Source: an uncultured Deferribacteraceae bacterium
GTDB taxonomy: Bacteria > Chrysiogenota > Deferribacteres > Deferribacterales > Mucispirillaceae
Length of the DNA: 7,505 nt
NCBI GenBank assembly: GCA_947039055.1
Contig: CAMQYB010000086.1
Location: 1-7,505, forward strand
Reading direction: 5' to 3'
Shown one piece after another: positions 1 to 6,936 of this stretch. Under the pieces are notes generated by a model. The model was given only the letters and a program-made list of their open reading frames with translations, had not been told where the DNA came from and made no database searches. The translations under genes and the position numbers were made by a program. Position 1 is the first letter of the stretch. Every line of letters begins with the position of its first letter.

Positions 1-43
1 CGAGTTTAAGCAGGTTCTTTCTTATCTTTCAATACGAATTCTT

Positions 44-129
44 AATATTATTTTTATCCATAAAAAAACAGCAGAGGTATACGGTTATCGCAACTCTTAC
101 TGTTTGTTTCAAATCTATATAAAATTTCT
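44..129. repeat. Direct repeat copy 1 with imperfect hairpin
   Basis: An 86-base segment that recurs 123 bases to the right with no indels and 10 substitutions (76/86 identical by my alignment). It contains an imperfect inverted repeat at about 62-109. The arms are AAACAG (66-71) plus AGAG (73-76) against CTCT (94-97) plus CTGTTT (100-105), with a small internal loop and a further A/T flank. The same hairpin can form in transcripts of either strand. Both copies lie just downstream of the rubredoxin gene in its direction of transcription, so a 3'-end or terminator-like role is possible, but there is no clean U-tract. Confidence 0.8.
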
Positions 130-168
130 CAATCTCAATCTCAATCTCAATCTCAATCTCAATCTCAA
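127..168. repeat. Hexanucleotide microsatellite, (TCTCAA)x7
   Basis: Seven uninterrupted, perfect copies of TCTCAA occupy 127-168. The tract begins at the right end of direct repeat copy 1 and runs into the start of copy 2, so it forms the spacer between the two. Perfect identity of all units implies recent expansion or slippage. The unit length is a multiple of three, so copy-number change would not shift a reading frame. On the sequence seen here the tract is intergenic. Confidence 0.95.
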
Positions 169-252
169 TATTATTTCTATGCATAAATAAACAGTAGAGG
201 TATACGATTATCGCAACTCCTACTGTTTATTTTAAGTCTACATAAAATTTCT
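167..252. repeat. Direct repeat copy 2 with strong hairpin
   Basis: Second copy of the 86-base repeat. Its inverted repeat is better than that of copy 1: positions 185-197 (AAATAAACAGTAG) are exactly complementary to 220-232, giving a 13-bp stem. One bulged base (219) follows, then two more pairs (198-199 with 217-218) and a loop of about 17 bases. The hairpin starts 92 bases beyond the rubredoxin stop codon and could end or stabilise that transcript. The A/T-rich outer stem supplies only a weak T-run, so I do not call it a rho-independent terminator. It may instead be a dispersed intergenic repeat family. Confidence 0.8.
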
Positions 253-324
253 AATTCTCTAAATTTTTAAGATCTCAAAACTTTTAAGTTATTAATTTCT
301 TAATCTTTTAATGTTGCGAACTTC

Positions 325-489
325 TTAATCTTCAATCAGTTTGAACTGATCTTTTTTAACTTTACATAGTGGACATTCCCAATCATTAGGAATATCTTCA
401 AACTTAGTACCTGGAGCGATTCCAGAATCAGGATCGCCTACAGCTTCATCGTATACCCACGCACAAACTAAACATACATACTTTTTCAT
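325..489 (-). CDS. Rubredoxin
   Basis: A 54-residue protein starting MKKYVCLVCAWVYDEAVGDP, the usual size of a single-domain rubredoxin. It is a small cytoplasmic electron carrier with one Fe(SCys)4 site. The four iron ligands are present as C6-x2-C9 and C39-P-L-C42, together with the family's DPDSGI, PGTKFEDIP and DWECP segments and the core aromatics Y4, F30, W37 and F49. Two features are odd. The residues following the two cysteine pairs, normally glycine, are Ala10 and Lys43, and the usual GVGK after the second pair reads KVKK. The start is fixed by a strong Shine-Dalgarno 8 bases upstream. It is the last gene of a probable three-gene unit, 24 bases after the DHH gene. Its redox partner is not visible here. 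Such proteins often serve oxygen or superoxide detoxification in anaerobes, but that is an inference. Confidence 0.95.
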   Translation of the reverse strand: MKKYVCLVCAWVYDEAVGDPDSGIAPGTKFEDIPNDWECPLCKVKKDQFKLIED

Positions 490-497
490 TAATATAT

Positions 498-505
498 CCT
501 CCTCT
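498..505 (-). promoter_or_regulatory. Strong ribosome binding site of the rubredoxin gene
   Basis: The minus strand reads AGAGGAGG here, ending 8 bases before the rubredoxin ATG. It is the only near-perfect Shine-Dalgarno in the window. The other starts have weak sites or rely on overlap with the upstream gene. This suggests the small protein is made in higher amounts than its upstream neighbours from the same transcript. Confidence 0.85.
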
Positions 506-513
506 TACTTATA

Positions 514-1515
514 CTAGATACGTTTTTCCTCATAATGTTCAGGATCAACATTTTTAATTTTCTCTATCAATCGTTTTTTAAGTATTTTAACGGCTTCTTT
601 GTACGTTAATTTATCGGTAAGAGGAACTTGTCCTCCAGCAGATTTCATGTGTCCACCACCGTAACCGATATCTTTAACTAATGAGATAGCCATAATACCA
701 ACTTTAATATCATTCTTTTTATATCGCAATGAAAAATAACAGGTGTCTTTAATTTTACCAACTATAAACGCTGTAGTTATTTTACGCATGCGTAACAAAA
801 AATCACTCATTTCAGCTATTAAATCAGGGTTACGAACAGTACCTAGATCGCAGAAGAGGAGGTCGCCTATAATTACAGATCTATCGATCGCTTTACCGAT
901 ATTTCTAAAATAAAAATTAGGCATATCAGGGGTTTCTATCTTATTTAATTTTGATATAGATATTGATGGAAAGATAAACCCTAGCATATCAACATCTTTT
1001 TGAATACTTTTTCGAGCAACGCCAAAGATATCTGTTTTTATTCCATAATATAAAGCGATCGCTGTATTTTGTGATGGTATTAATCCTAGTTGTTTATAAT
1101 ACTCTGTGATGATTGTTGATGTTGCACCATACTCCGTTCTAATATCTATAAATGGTATAGATTTATCGAGCATAATACGGTTATGATGATCAATGACAGC
1201 GTCAGGTATTTTATCACCTATTTGATAGCTATTACCAGCTCCTATCTGCGTATCGACAACTATGATGCAATCGTATCTAGATATATTAAGTGAGTCAAGA
1301 CGGTACATATCTATATTGCATATTTTTACAAGTTTTCTGTTCTCAATCCTACCGATTATCCCCATGTAGGCGATAGTAACACGTTTCTTTTGTAATCTTG
1401 TGATGATATTTTTGAGTCCGAACGCAGCAGCTATTGCATCGGGATCTGGATTATTATGAGTTTGGATAAGAATTTTTCGTTTAGGTTTTAGTAAGTCTAA
1501 AAGTTTATTTATCAT
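514..1515 (-). CDS. DHH/DHHA1-family phosphoesterase (NrnA/RecJ-like)
   Basis: A 333-residue soluble protein of the DHH superfamily, metal-dependent phosphoesterases that include nanoRNase/pAp phosphatase NrnA, RecJ nucleases and cyclic-dinucleotide phosphodiesterases. Motif I is H20-N-N-P-D24-P-D26-A. Motif II is VVDTQ with Asp88, motif III is D109-H110-H111 and motif IV is KTDIFG with Asp162, which together are the expected Mn-binding residues. The C-terminal DHHA1 substrate-binding part shows the glycine-rich GYGGGHMKSAGG at 284-295. The segment GIIGRIENR (52-60) belongs to a subgroup related to NrnA but not identical to it, so the substrate (short RNA, pAp, c-di-AMP breakdown products or another phosphodiester) is not settled. 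No transmembrane segments are evident. It lies 20 bases after the exported-protein gene and has no clear Shine-Dalgarno. ATG at 1515 places motif I at the usual distance from the N-terminus. Confidence 0.9.
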   Translation of the reverse strand: MINKLLDLLKPKRKILIQTHNNPDPDAIAAAFGLKNIITRLQKKRVTIAYMGIIGRIENRKLVKICNIDMYRLDSLNISRYDCIIVVDTQIGAGNSYQIGDKIPDAVIDHHNRIMLDKSIPFIDIRTEYGATSTIITEYYKQLGLIPSQNTAIALYYGIKTDIFGVARKSIQKDVDMLGFIFPSISISKLNKIETPDMPNFYFRNIGKAIDRSVIIGDLLFCDLGTVRNPDLIAEMSDFLLRMRKITTAFIVGKIKDTCYFSLRYKKNDIKVGIMAISLVKDIGYGGGHMKSAGGQVPLTDKLTYKEAVKILKKRLIEKIKNVDPEHYEEKRI

Positions 1516-1535
1516 TACGTTATCTAGGTTGCTAC

Positions 1536-2603
1536 TTAATTATTATTGAAGTTAACGATAACTTCGCTATCATCAATATAAATATTAGTGTTATCGTCTA
1601 GTAATAGAGATAACCTTTCAACCATATCCGTTTCATTTATAAAAGCAGTTACTTCAATAGTTACTTCTTTTTGAGCAAAAGATTTGATATTAAAATCGCT
1701 AATATATTTTCTGTCTTTAAGTGAGTTTAACAGATTGTTAACAGTTACCATATTGGTAAAGTTAAGCATAATAATATTTAATTTATGAGAAACATTTTCT
1801 ATAGTATCAAGCCTTACAACGTTACTTCTAATATAGTCTAAAGTTTTAACCATTCCTTTTGCAAGCACATCTTCGACACAGCTAACAGTATCTCCAAGTT
1901 GCGAGTCAGTGTTTACTCTTAACACAGTTTTTTCAGATATTTTATTATATACAGAAGTTGTTAGAATTAATTCACATTTAGAATCTTTATTAGTAAAATC
2001 ATCAAATTTTAAATCAGCATTAAGGTTGAAATAAAAGTTTGCATTATGGTCTTTAAACTTTTTAAGGATTTTTTTTACGTTATTATCATCATCACGAGTT
2101 GCATATTCGAAATAATCTTGATCTAACAGTAAAAAGTTTTTCTTTTTAAGTTGGTCTATAATGATTTGTTCAGACACTTCTCTACCTATCAACATATAGT
2201 CGATACCTTCAATTGAAAAAACAGCAGAGTTGGTTTGTTGGCTTGTGTATTCAGAAGCATCACTAAGTCCTATTGTATCAACTGTTACTTGCAAGTTAAC
2301 TATATATTTTCTATTACCTTCGTCTACTCTATCAGATAAGACAACAAATTTTTTCACGTATTTTAAATACTTATTAGTAATTTTTGGTATTGTGATTTTT
2401 TCAACTGGAGCAATAGAGTAGTAATACTGCTTAATTGCAGATAACAGGGCATCATTAATAGCATCTTTTTTTGCTAATTTAATATTCCTGCTTCTAATTT
2501 GAGCAACTCCAGTAGCGTCTGTTGAAAATGAATAAACATTTGACGAACAGATAAGAAGTCCAATCATAATAGTGAATAAAAACTTGTAAATACTACACCT
2601 CAT
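1536..2603 (-). CDS. Exported protein of unknown function, FlgT-N/LPP20-like N-terminal domain
   Basis: I do not recognise a named family for this 355-residue protein. It has a clear signal peptide: basic start, hydrophobic core at about 8-19, likely cleavage after VYS (about residue 25). The mature protein should therefore be periplasmic or envelope-associated. Cys19 lies in LLIC, which is a poor lipobox, so a lipoprotein is less likely. Residues 29-112 show a pattern (ATGVAQI, then an amphipathic helix LAKKDAINDALLSAIKQYY, then a basic strand ending in YIVNLQVTVD) typical of the FlgT N-terminal/LPP20 fold. Residues 128-165 and 273-335 also look like alternating alpha/beta domains, the latter (LNIIMLNF...VTIEVTAFI) as a possible second small domain. 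There are no flagellar genes nearby, so a FlgT role is not supported. Its place directly after lptD hints at an envelope function, and the near-consensus promoter upstream suggests it heads its own unit. Confidence 0.7.
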   Translation of the reverse strand: MRCSIYKFLFTIMIGLLICSSNVYSFSTDATGVAQIRSRNIKLAKKDAINDALLSAIKQYYYSIAPVEKITIPKITNKYLKYVKKFVVLSDRVDEGNRKYIVNLQVTVDTIGLSDASEYTSQQTNSAVFSIEGIDYMLIGREVSEQIIIDQLKKKNFLLLDQDYFEYATRDDDNNVKKILKKFKDHNANFYFNLNADLKFDDFTNKDSKCELILTTSVYNKISEKTVLRVNTDSQLGDTVSCVEDVLAKGMVKTLDYIRSNVVRLDTIENVSHKLNIIMLNFTNMVTVNNLLNSLKDRKYISDFNIKSFAQKEVTIEVTAFINETDMVERLSLLLDDNTNIYIDDSEVIVNFNNN

Positions 2604-2623
2604 ATCTCAAACAATCAAAAGCT

Positions 2624-2652
2624 ATTATAATATAAATATATAATAATATCAA
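2624..2652 (-). promoter_or_regulatory. Probable sigma-70-type promoter for exported protein-DHH-rubredoxin
   Basis: Reading the minus strand, TTGATA (2647-2652) is followed by exactly 17 bases and then TATAAT (2624-2629). That is one mismatch from the consensus at optimal spacing. Transcription would start near 2616-2618, leaving a leader of about 14 bases before the ATG at 2603. The spacer is entirely A/T, and such matches arise more easily in AT-rich DNA, so this is a strong candidate rather than a certainty. No operator-like palindrome overlaps it. Confidence 0.65.
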
Positions 2653-2667
2653 GGATAGTCATCATGA

Positions 2668-4857
2668 TTAACCTAATGGAGTGAAAGTTGATGTATCAAA
2701 CTGCAATTTACTTTCAACTAAGCCTTTAAGAGAGAACGATATATATATTGTATATTCGTCTCTTAAATTCTGTCCAGATCCGAAACTTGTAAGATATAGA
2801 TCATGCACAACTTCAACACCTAGTGACCAACAGTCGGCATTATAAGTTAATCCAGCACCTTGCGATGTTGATTGTAAATTACTAAATCCATCCTTGTTAT
2901 CACCTTGCCATGTAGCGCCTACTTTACCACCTATACGCCAGATCTTGAACCCAGCACTTACTGATACTGATGTATTATAATAACTCTCAACTCTGTTATC
3001 ATGTACATAAGTTGTATCGACGTAAAAATATTTTAAAACAAAGAAACGCAACTGGTTAGAGAGAAGCTGTATCTCAGAGTAACCTTCGTTTAGATTGTCT
3101 GGATAATGAAATTCCATATCAAATATATTTACAAAAATATCATTTACATTTGTAATCATATTTATTGTTAATGGAGTAAATCTAAGGTCATCAATAAAAT
3201 CAAAACCTTGAGATAAGGTTATTGTATGGCTCCATGTTTTTGCAGTAAGATAGTTTATCATTTTGTATGTCACACCACCATTTGGTATAAGGTTATCAAA
3301 TGAAGAACCTATAACTTGATTGTTTGGTGATAGCTCTGGAAGATAGTTCAATGAAACGGTATTAAATATTGTATGTGTAAAATATTTATACTCTCTATAT
3401 AATTCTCTAAATGCAGTTGATAAACCAAATGAAGCGTAATATCTTTGAGCCATATCAGGACTAAGAATATCTATACCACCTAAAATATCTTTTTTAGAGA
3501 GGCTTTTATCAAACACATTATTATAATCGTGCCACAACGAGTATCCGATCTCAACTGATGGAGTAATAACAGCAAGCTTTAAATCAATAGGTGTTTTAAG
3601 ATTAACGGTTGTATTAAAACGATTATACTTATCTGTATAGCTTGTTTGTAAAGAATTATCGTAAGCAAGTTCTCTATTTTGCGTGGTTACTCTTTCATAA
3701 GATAGATCATAAGCTAGGACGAGGAACGGAAGTATAGGGATCGTTTTATATAATGATATAGTTGGCAATAATTCTGTATAGTTTTGCTGATAACCAGCAA
3801 GTTGATCTCTGTATTGAGTGTTTTTATTATACTCAATATTTACGTTGATAAAGCTTGAGAAATAATTTACTGCAGCTTCAAGGTGATAAAAATTTTCTTT
3901 ATTATCTCTAAAATGATCCGACATTGAGTATTCACTATAACTTCTTGCATATAGATAATCTGATGCTTCGTTCGCATTTAATGAGATAGTTACATCATCT
4001 ATCGGTGAGTATGAGTTTACTAAGATATAGCTCCATCGATCGTTATTTTGTGTTTCATCTGTAAAATCGTGTATCCATTCTCCTGCGACGTAGAAGTTTG
4101 ATTTTTCAGTAAGCGAGTATCGAAACTCAGCTGATGGTTGTACTCCACTTAATGTAAATAAGTTAAGCCCTACTGTGAAATCATAATTTATATCTGGAGC
4201 TATAAAATATTTAGTTAATAAAAAAGTACCGTGAGTACTAGATATTCCTATATCAGGCATTAACAGTCCAGTTTTCCTTTTAGATGAGAGTGGATATGAT
4301 AATCTTGGAGAGTAGATTATCGGAGTATTTAAAATATCTAATGTTATGTGATTAGCGATAGCTGATCCTTCAAGATCTAACTTTCCAGTGTATAGATAGA
4401 ACGACCAATCAGGGATAACTCCAGGACAAGCAGAAATTCTTGCCTCTTTAAGATTAAATGTAGATTTAGATGTTTGTTCAAATGATTTAGCACATATATA
4501 GTAATCAGGATCAAGATATCCAGTAACGTTAGATGCTCTGCCTGTATCATTATCTATATTATATGTGATCTCATCTGCATTAATTGTTTTTGTTCCAGAT
4601 ATTAATGTAACATTTCCAATTGCACTAAGTGTACCATTATCTAAAAAATATTTTACAGAATCTGCTTTAACAGTAATACCCTTTGCTTCTAAGAGAACAT
4701 CTCCAGTTGCGAGGTAAGTATTGTTATCGATAAGTGAAGCGTTATCTGCTGATAATTTATAAGCATCTTTATCAAGCGAGTACGCAACGGTTACGGTTAT
4801 TAATAATATAGCAGATACATTAAATATATTTCTGCACATATTAAATATATTAATCAT
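2668..4857 (-). CDS. lptD: LPS-assembly outer-membrane protein LptD (OstA/Imp)
   Basis: A 729-residue LptD. The protein is the outer-membrane beta-barrel that, with lipoprotein LptE, inserts lipopolysaccharide into the outer leaflet. A signal peptide covers about 1-27 (cleavage after AYS). Residues about 30-115 form the periplasmic OstA beta-jellyroll, with repeats such as YLATGDVLLEAKGITVKADS and AIGNVTLISGTKTINADE. The LptD core follows: ACPGVIPDW (143-151), then TPIIYSPRLSYPLSSKRKTG (178-197), LLMPDIGIS and alternating barrel strands to the end. Mature cysteines are C122, C144 and C676 (in ADCW). C144 and C676 are at the positions where the family forms its interdomain disulfide. The length is close to that of E. 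coli LptD (784). The start overlaps the end of folC as ATGA, which fixes the ATG at 4857 and implies translational coupling. No recognisable lptE is in the window. Confidence 0.95.
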   Translation of the reverse strand: MINIFNMCRNIFNVSAILLITVTVAYSLDKDAYKLSADNASLIDNNTYLATGDVLLEAKGITVKADSVKYFLDNGTLSAIGNVTLISGTKTINADEITYNIDNDTGRASNVTGYLDPDYYICAKSFEQTSKSTFNLKEARISACPGVIPDWSFYLYTGKLDLEGSAIANHITLDILNTPIIYSPRLSYPLSSKRKTGLLMPDIGISSTHGTFLLTKYFIAPDINYDFTVGLNLFTLSGVQPSAEFRYSLTEKSNFYVAGEWIHDFTDETQNNDRWSYILVNSYSPIDDVTISLNANEASDYLYARSYSEYSMSDHFRDNKENFYHLEAAVNYFSSFINVNIEYNKNTQYRDQLAGYQQNYTELLPTISLYKTIPILPFLVLAYDLSYERVTTQNRELAYDNSLQTSYTDKYNRFNTTVNLKTPIDLKLAVITPSVEIGYSLWHDYNNVFDKSLSKKDILGGIDILSPDMAQRYYASFGLSTAFRELYREYKYFTHTIFNTVSLNYLPELSPNNQVIGSSFDNLIPNGGVTYKMINYLTAKTWSHTITLSQGFDFIDDLRFTPLTINMITNVNDIFVNIFDMEFHYPDNLNEGYSEIQLLSNQLRFFVLKYFYVDTTYVHDNRVESYYNTSVSVSAGFKIWRIGGKVGATWQGDNKDGFSNLQSTSQGAGLTYNADCWSLGVEVVHDLYLTSFGSGQNLRDEYTIYISFSLKGLVESKLQFDTSTFTPLG

Positions 4858-6002
4858 GACTTTATGCCAAGAGTTTTTTTATAATGAGCGATCAGAAAAA
4901 ATGATCCTAAAATAAGAACTCTTTTGCCACTTTCTATATTGTTTTGCGTAAACTCCCATGCATCCATCGGTGCAACAAATGTTTTACAATCTATCTCATT
5001 TAATTTATTTTCATCAATAGATCGTGGATGATCTGGTATAGTTGTTAAGATAATATTATTGGTGATCGTTTTTAATGTATTTAAAAAGGGGGTAATCTCT
5101 CTATTAGATGTTAATGTGAAAATTATATATCCTATCTCAGATCTATTAATAGATTTCATTAATTTAATCAATCCACCCATATTATGAGTTGCATCAAATA
5201 TAATATTATCATGATACTCAAGTCTCCCTTGTGGAAGTTTAAGTGAGTTATCCGTTTGCAGATGTTCGCTTAATATATATGATGCTACTTTGTTTGCAAG
5301 TTCGTAATTTTCATTGTATGGATACGGATATAGATTTTTATTTCTATCTTTATCTACTATAAAAAGCAGGTTATTTTCATCAGTTTTAGATCTAATATAT
5401 TTTCTAATTTGTTCGTGGTTGATCCCTATGAAATTTTTACTATAATCTCTAATGATAGCTAATTTATCATCAATGATTTTAAATATATTATCTCCAAGAA
5501 TTTCTGTATGATCAAGAGAGAAAGATGTAAAAACTGCAATCTTATCAGTTATTAACGATGTGTTTGTTGCATCATATTTTCCACCTAGTCCAGTCTCTAA
5601 TATAGTTACATCAACATTGTTTTTAATTGTGTGCACGATAAAAAGAAAGAAGATTGCTTCAAAATATGTGAGATTACATTTATCTATAATTTCTATATTT
5701 TCATCAAAGAGAGAGTTGAATTTTATAGTTGAGATATCTTTACCTTTTACAGAGATTCTTTCATTTATTTTCATAATATGAGGAGATGTAAATAGTGCTG
5801 TGTTTAGATAATTTTTAGATAAAATTTGATTTAAAAAAGTTGCAGTAGATCCTTTGCCGTTAGTTCCAGCTATATGTATTATTGTCCCTAATTTTTTTTC
5901 ATCAAAGTTTATTAATGATAACGCTAAGTCAATTCTTTCAAAACCGACTTCCATGTTTTTGTATTCATCAATATTTTTGAACCTATTTTCAAACTTAGTC
6001 AA
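4854..6002 (-). CDS. folC: Bifunctional folylpolyglutamate/dihydrofolate synthase (FolC), TTG start
   Basis: A 382-residue Mur-ligase-family ATP-dependent enzyme of the cytoplasm. It adds glutamate to dihydropteroate and/or folates. The P-loop is HIAGTNGKGST (43-53). Next come TSPHIMKINERISV (72-85), the Mg-binding LETGLGGKYDATN (135-147), FSLDHTEILG (161-170), a lysine in the position of the family's modified Lys (K180, in DDKLAII), PQGRLEY (257-263), FDATHN (269-274) and the terminal VLILGSFFLIAHY. It is shorter than most FolC (about 420-430), mainly through compact linkers. The first codon is TTG at 6002. The only nearby ATG, codon 17 (in KNMEVG), would leave just 29 residues before the P-loop and has no Shine-Dalgarno. 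The TTG has only a weak AGAGAAAAG-like site. Whether both activities are kept cannot be told from motifs. It is followed by lptD with a 4-base overlap. Confidence 0.92.
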   Translation of the reverse strand: MTKFENRFKNIDEYKNMEVGFERIDLALSLINFDEKKLGTIIHIAGTNGKGSTATFLNQILSKNYLNTALFTSPHIMKINERISVKGKDISTIKFNSLFDENIEIIDKCNLTYFEAIFFLFIVHTIKNNVDVTILETGLGGKYDATNTSLITDKIAVFTSFSLDHTEILGDNIFKIIDDKLAIIRDYSKNFIGINHEQIRKYIRSKTDENNLLFIVDKDRNKNLYPYPYNENYELANKVASYILSEHLQTDNSLKLPQGRLEYHDNIIFDATHNMGGLIKLMKSINRSEIGYIIFTLTSNREITPFLNTLKTITNNIILTTIPDHPRSIDENKLNEIDCKTFVAPMDAWEFTQNNIESGKRVLILGSFFLIAHYKKTLGIKS

Positions 6003-6039
6003 AATCTTTTCTCTATATATCTGGATATTTCAAGAGGGT

Positions 6040-6069
6040 ATTATAGCTTATATTTATATAAAATAGCAA
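6040..6069 (-). promoter_or_regulatory. Candidate sigma-70-type promoter for folC-lptD
   Basis: On the minus strand, TTGCTA (6064-6069) lies 18 bases before a perfect TATAAT (6040-6045). Transcription would start near 6032-6034, about 30 bases before the folC TTG. The -10 is perfect and the spacing acceptable; the -35 matches 4 of 6. The 109-base gap between rsmA and folC shows no terminator-like hairpin, only A/T-rich partial palindromes. Confidence 0.55.
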
Positions 6070-6111
6070 CACCATATATAATATATTGTAGATAGTAATA
6101 TTATGTATTTA

Positions 6112-6936
6112 TTAAACTTCAGATGATATTCTATTGAAAAGTTTAACAAAATCTATAATTGATAACTCTTCAGCTCTAACAGACGGTTTTATAGCTAATT
6201 CATCTAAGATATTTGTCACATCCATAATAACTCTTAGATTATTTTTAAGTGTCTTACGTTTTTGAGTGAACGCTGTATTTATAAACTTAAAAAACTCTTC
6301 TTCTTGACTACTTTCAAGTAACCTAGTTTTATGTGGAACAAATTTAAGCACGGTTGATTGTACTTTTGTGTTCGGCATAAAATTGTTTCCACCGATATCA
6401 CGAACTTTAGAAATTTCATAGTAATATGACGCAAAAACAGATAAAGATGAATACTCTTTACTGTTAGGTTTTGCGTTAATTCTATTTGCAACCTCTTTTT
6501 GAAACATAAACACAACTGATTTAATTCTATCAATATCGTTTGTTATCTGAGTTAAGATTCTAACAGATATATTATACGGCAGATTTCCAACATATACTAT
6601 TTTGCTATCTTTATTAAGCAGAGTTCTAAAATCTAATTTTGAAGCATCTTCATTTACAACTTCAAAGTTTGTTTTATCTTCAAATTGACGTATAAGAAAA
6701 TATGTAAGATCAGTATCAATCTCAACAGCTGTTAAGTGAGCAGGGGTATCAACTAAGTGTTCGGTTAAAACACCACACCCAGGGCCTATTTCAATAATAT
6801 TACAATTTTCATCAATTTCAGCAGATGCGACGATCTGTTCTATAATATGTTGATTGGTTAGAAAATGTTGTCCTAACGATTTTTTAGTATATTTACTCTC
6901 TTCTTTAAAGAGTTTGATTAAGTTTCTTTTTATCAT
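6112..6936 (-). CDS. rsmA: 16S rRNA (adenine1518-N6/adenine1519-N6)-dimethyltransferase RsmA (KsgA)
   Basis: A 274-residue S-adenosylmethionine-dependent methyltransferase of standard family length. It dimethylates the two adjacent adenosines in the 3'-terminal hairpin of 16S rRNA during small-subunit assembly in the cytoplasm. Diagnostic segments are KKSLGQHFLTN (18-28), the SAM-binding IEIGPGCGVLTEHL (48-61), AVEID (70-74), the catalytic NLPYNIS (118-124), FMFQKEVANRI (143-153), MPNTKVQSTVLKF (187-199) and the rRNA-binding C-terminal part with QKRKTLKNNL (225-234) and VRAEELSIIDFVKLF (253-267). No key residue is missing. The ATG directly abuts the pdxA stop codon (TAAATG, no gap) and has no separate Shine-Dalgarno, so it probably depends on coupling to pdxA. 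The pdxA-rsmA pairing is also found in E. coli and its relatives. Confidence 0.97.
   Translation of the reverse strand: MIKRNLIKLFKEESKYTKKSLGQHFLTNQHIIEQIVASAEIDENCNIIEIGPGCGVLTEHLVDTPAHLTAVEIDTDLTYFLIRQFEDKTNFEVVNEDASKLDFRTLLNKDSKIVYVGNLPYNISVRILTQITNDIDRIKSVVFMFQKEVANRINAKPNSKEYSSLSVFASYYYEISKVRDIGGNNFMPNTKVQSTVLKFVPHKTRLLESSQEEEFFKFINTAFTQKRKTLKNNLRVIMDVTNILDELAIKPSVRAEELSIIDFVKLFNRISSEV

Larger units (their letters stand above)
1..324. other. Non-coding region downstream of the rubredoxin gene, rich in repeats
   Basis: No convincing gene is visible here. The stretch is very AT-rich and holds two direct repeat copies (44-129 and 167-252), a hexamer tract between them (127-168) and about 70 bases of simple A/T-rich sequence up to the rubredoxin stop codon. 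A plus-strand frame is open from position 2 to the stop at 188-190, and a minus-strand frame is open from an ATG at 184 to the stop at 29-31. Both run through the repeats, lack a ribosome binding site and look accidental, because the hexamer contains no stop codons in these frames. Positions 1-43 could be the tail of something lying to the left, but nothing identifies it. Confidence 0.6.

Noticed and set aside
29..184. Minus-strand 51-residue open frame crossing both repeat elements, with an Ile-Glu run and a hydrophobic VAITVYLCCFF segment that resembles small type I toxin peptides
   Set aside because: There is no ribosome binding site, the dipeptide run is just the hexamer read in frame, and the differences between the two repeat copies mostly change amino acids, so the peptide is not conserved.
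2..190. Plus-strand frame open from the left edge to 190, possibly the end of a gene entering from the left
   Set aside because: No recognisable protein segment, a Leu-Asn run from the hexamer, and the repeat element inside it point to chance openness in stop-poor repeat DNA.
44..252. CRISPR array
   Set aside because: Only two copies, of about 86 bases, separated by a simple hexamer tract; no regular short repeats with unique spacers and no cas genes.
279..290. AACTT-TT-AAGTT near-palindrome as a terminator
   Set aside because: The loop would be only two bases, the stem is five A/T-rich pairs and no T-run follows, so it is probably compositional.
2230..2421. Plus-strand 63-codon open frame opposite the exported-protein gene
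   Set aside because: Shadow of a well-supported minus-strand gene, with no family resemblance and no initiation signals.
5560..6066. Two plus-strand open frames opposite folC and the rsmA-folC gap
   Set aside because: They are antisense to a conserved enzyme, composed of hydrophobic codons expected from the complement of AT-rich coding DNA.
6070..6111. Terminator after rsmA
   Set aside because: Only A/T alternations such as ATATATAATATAT are present, with no G/C stem or T-tract.
6279..6533. Minus-strand 84-codon open frame within rsmA in another frame
   Set aside because: It lies wholly within conserved rsmA motifs, and its translation is not protein-like.
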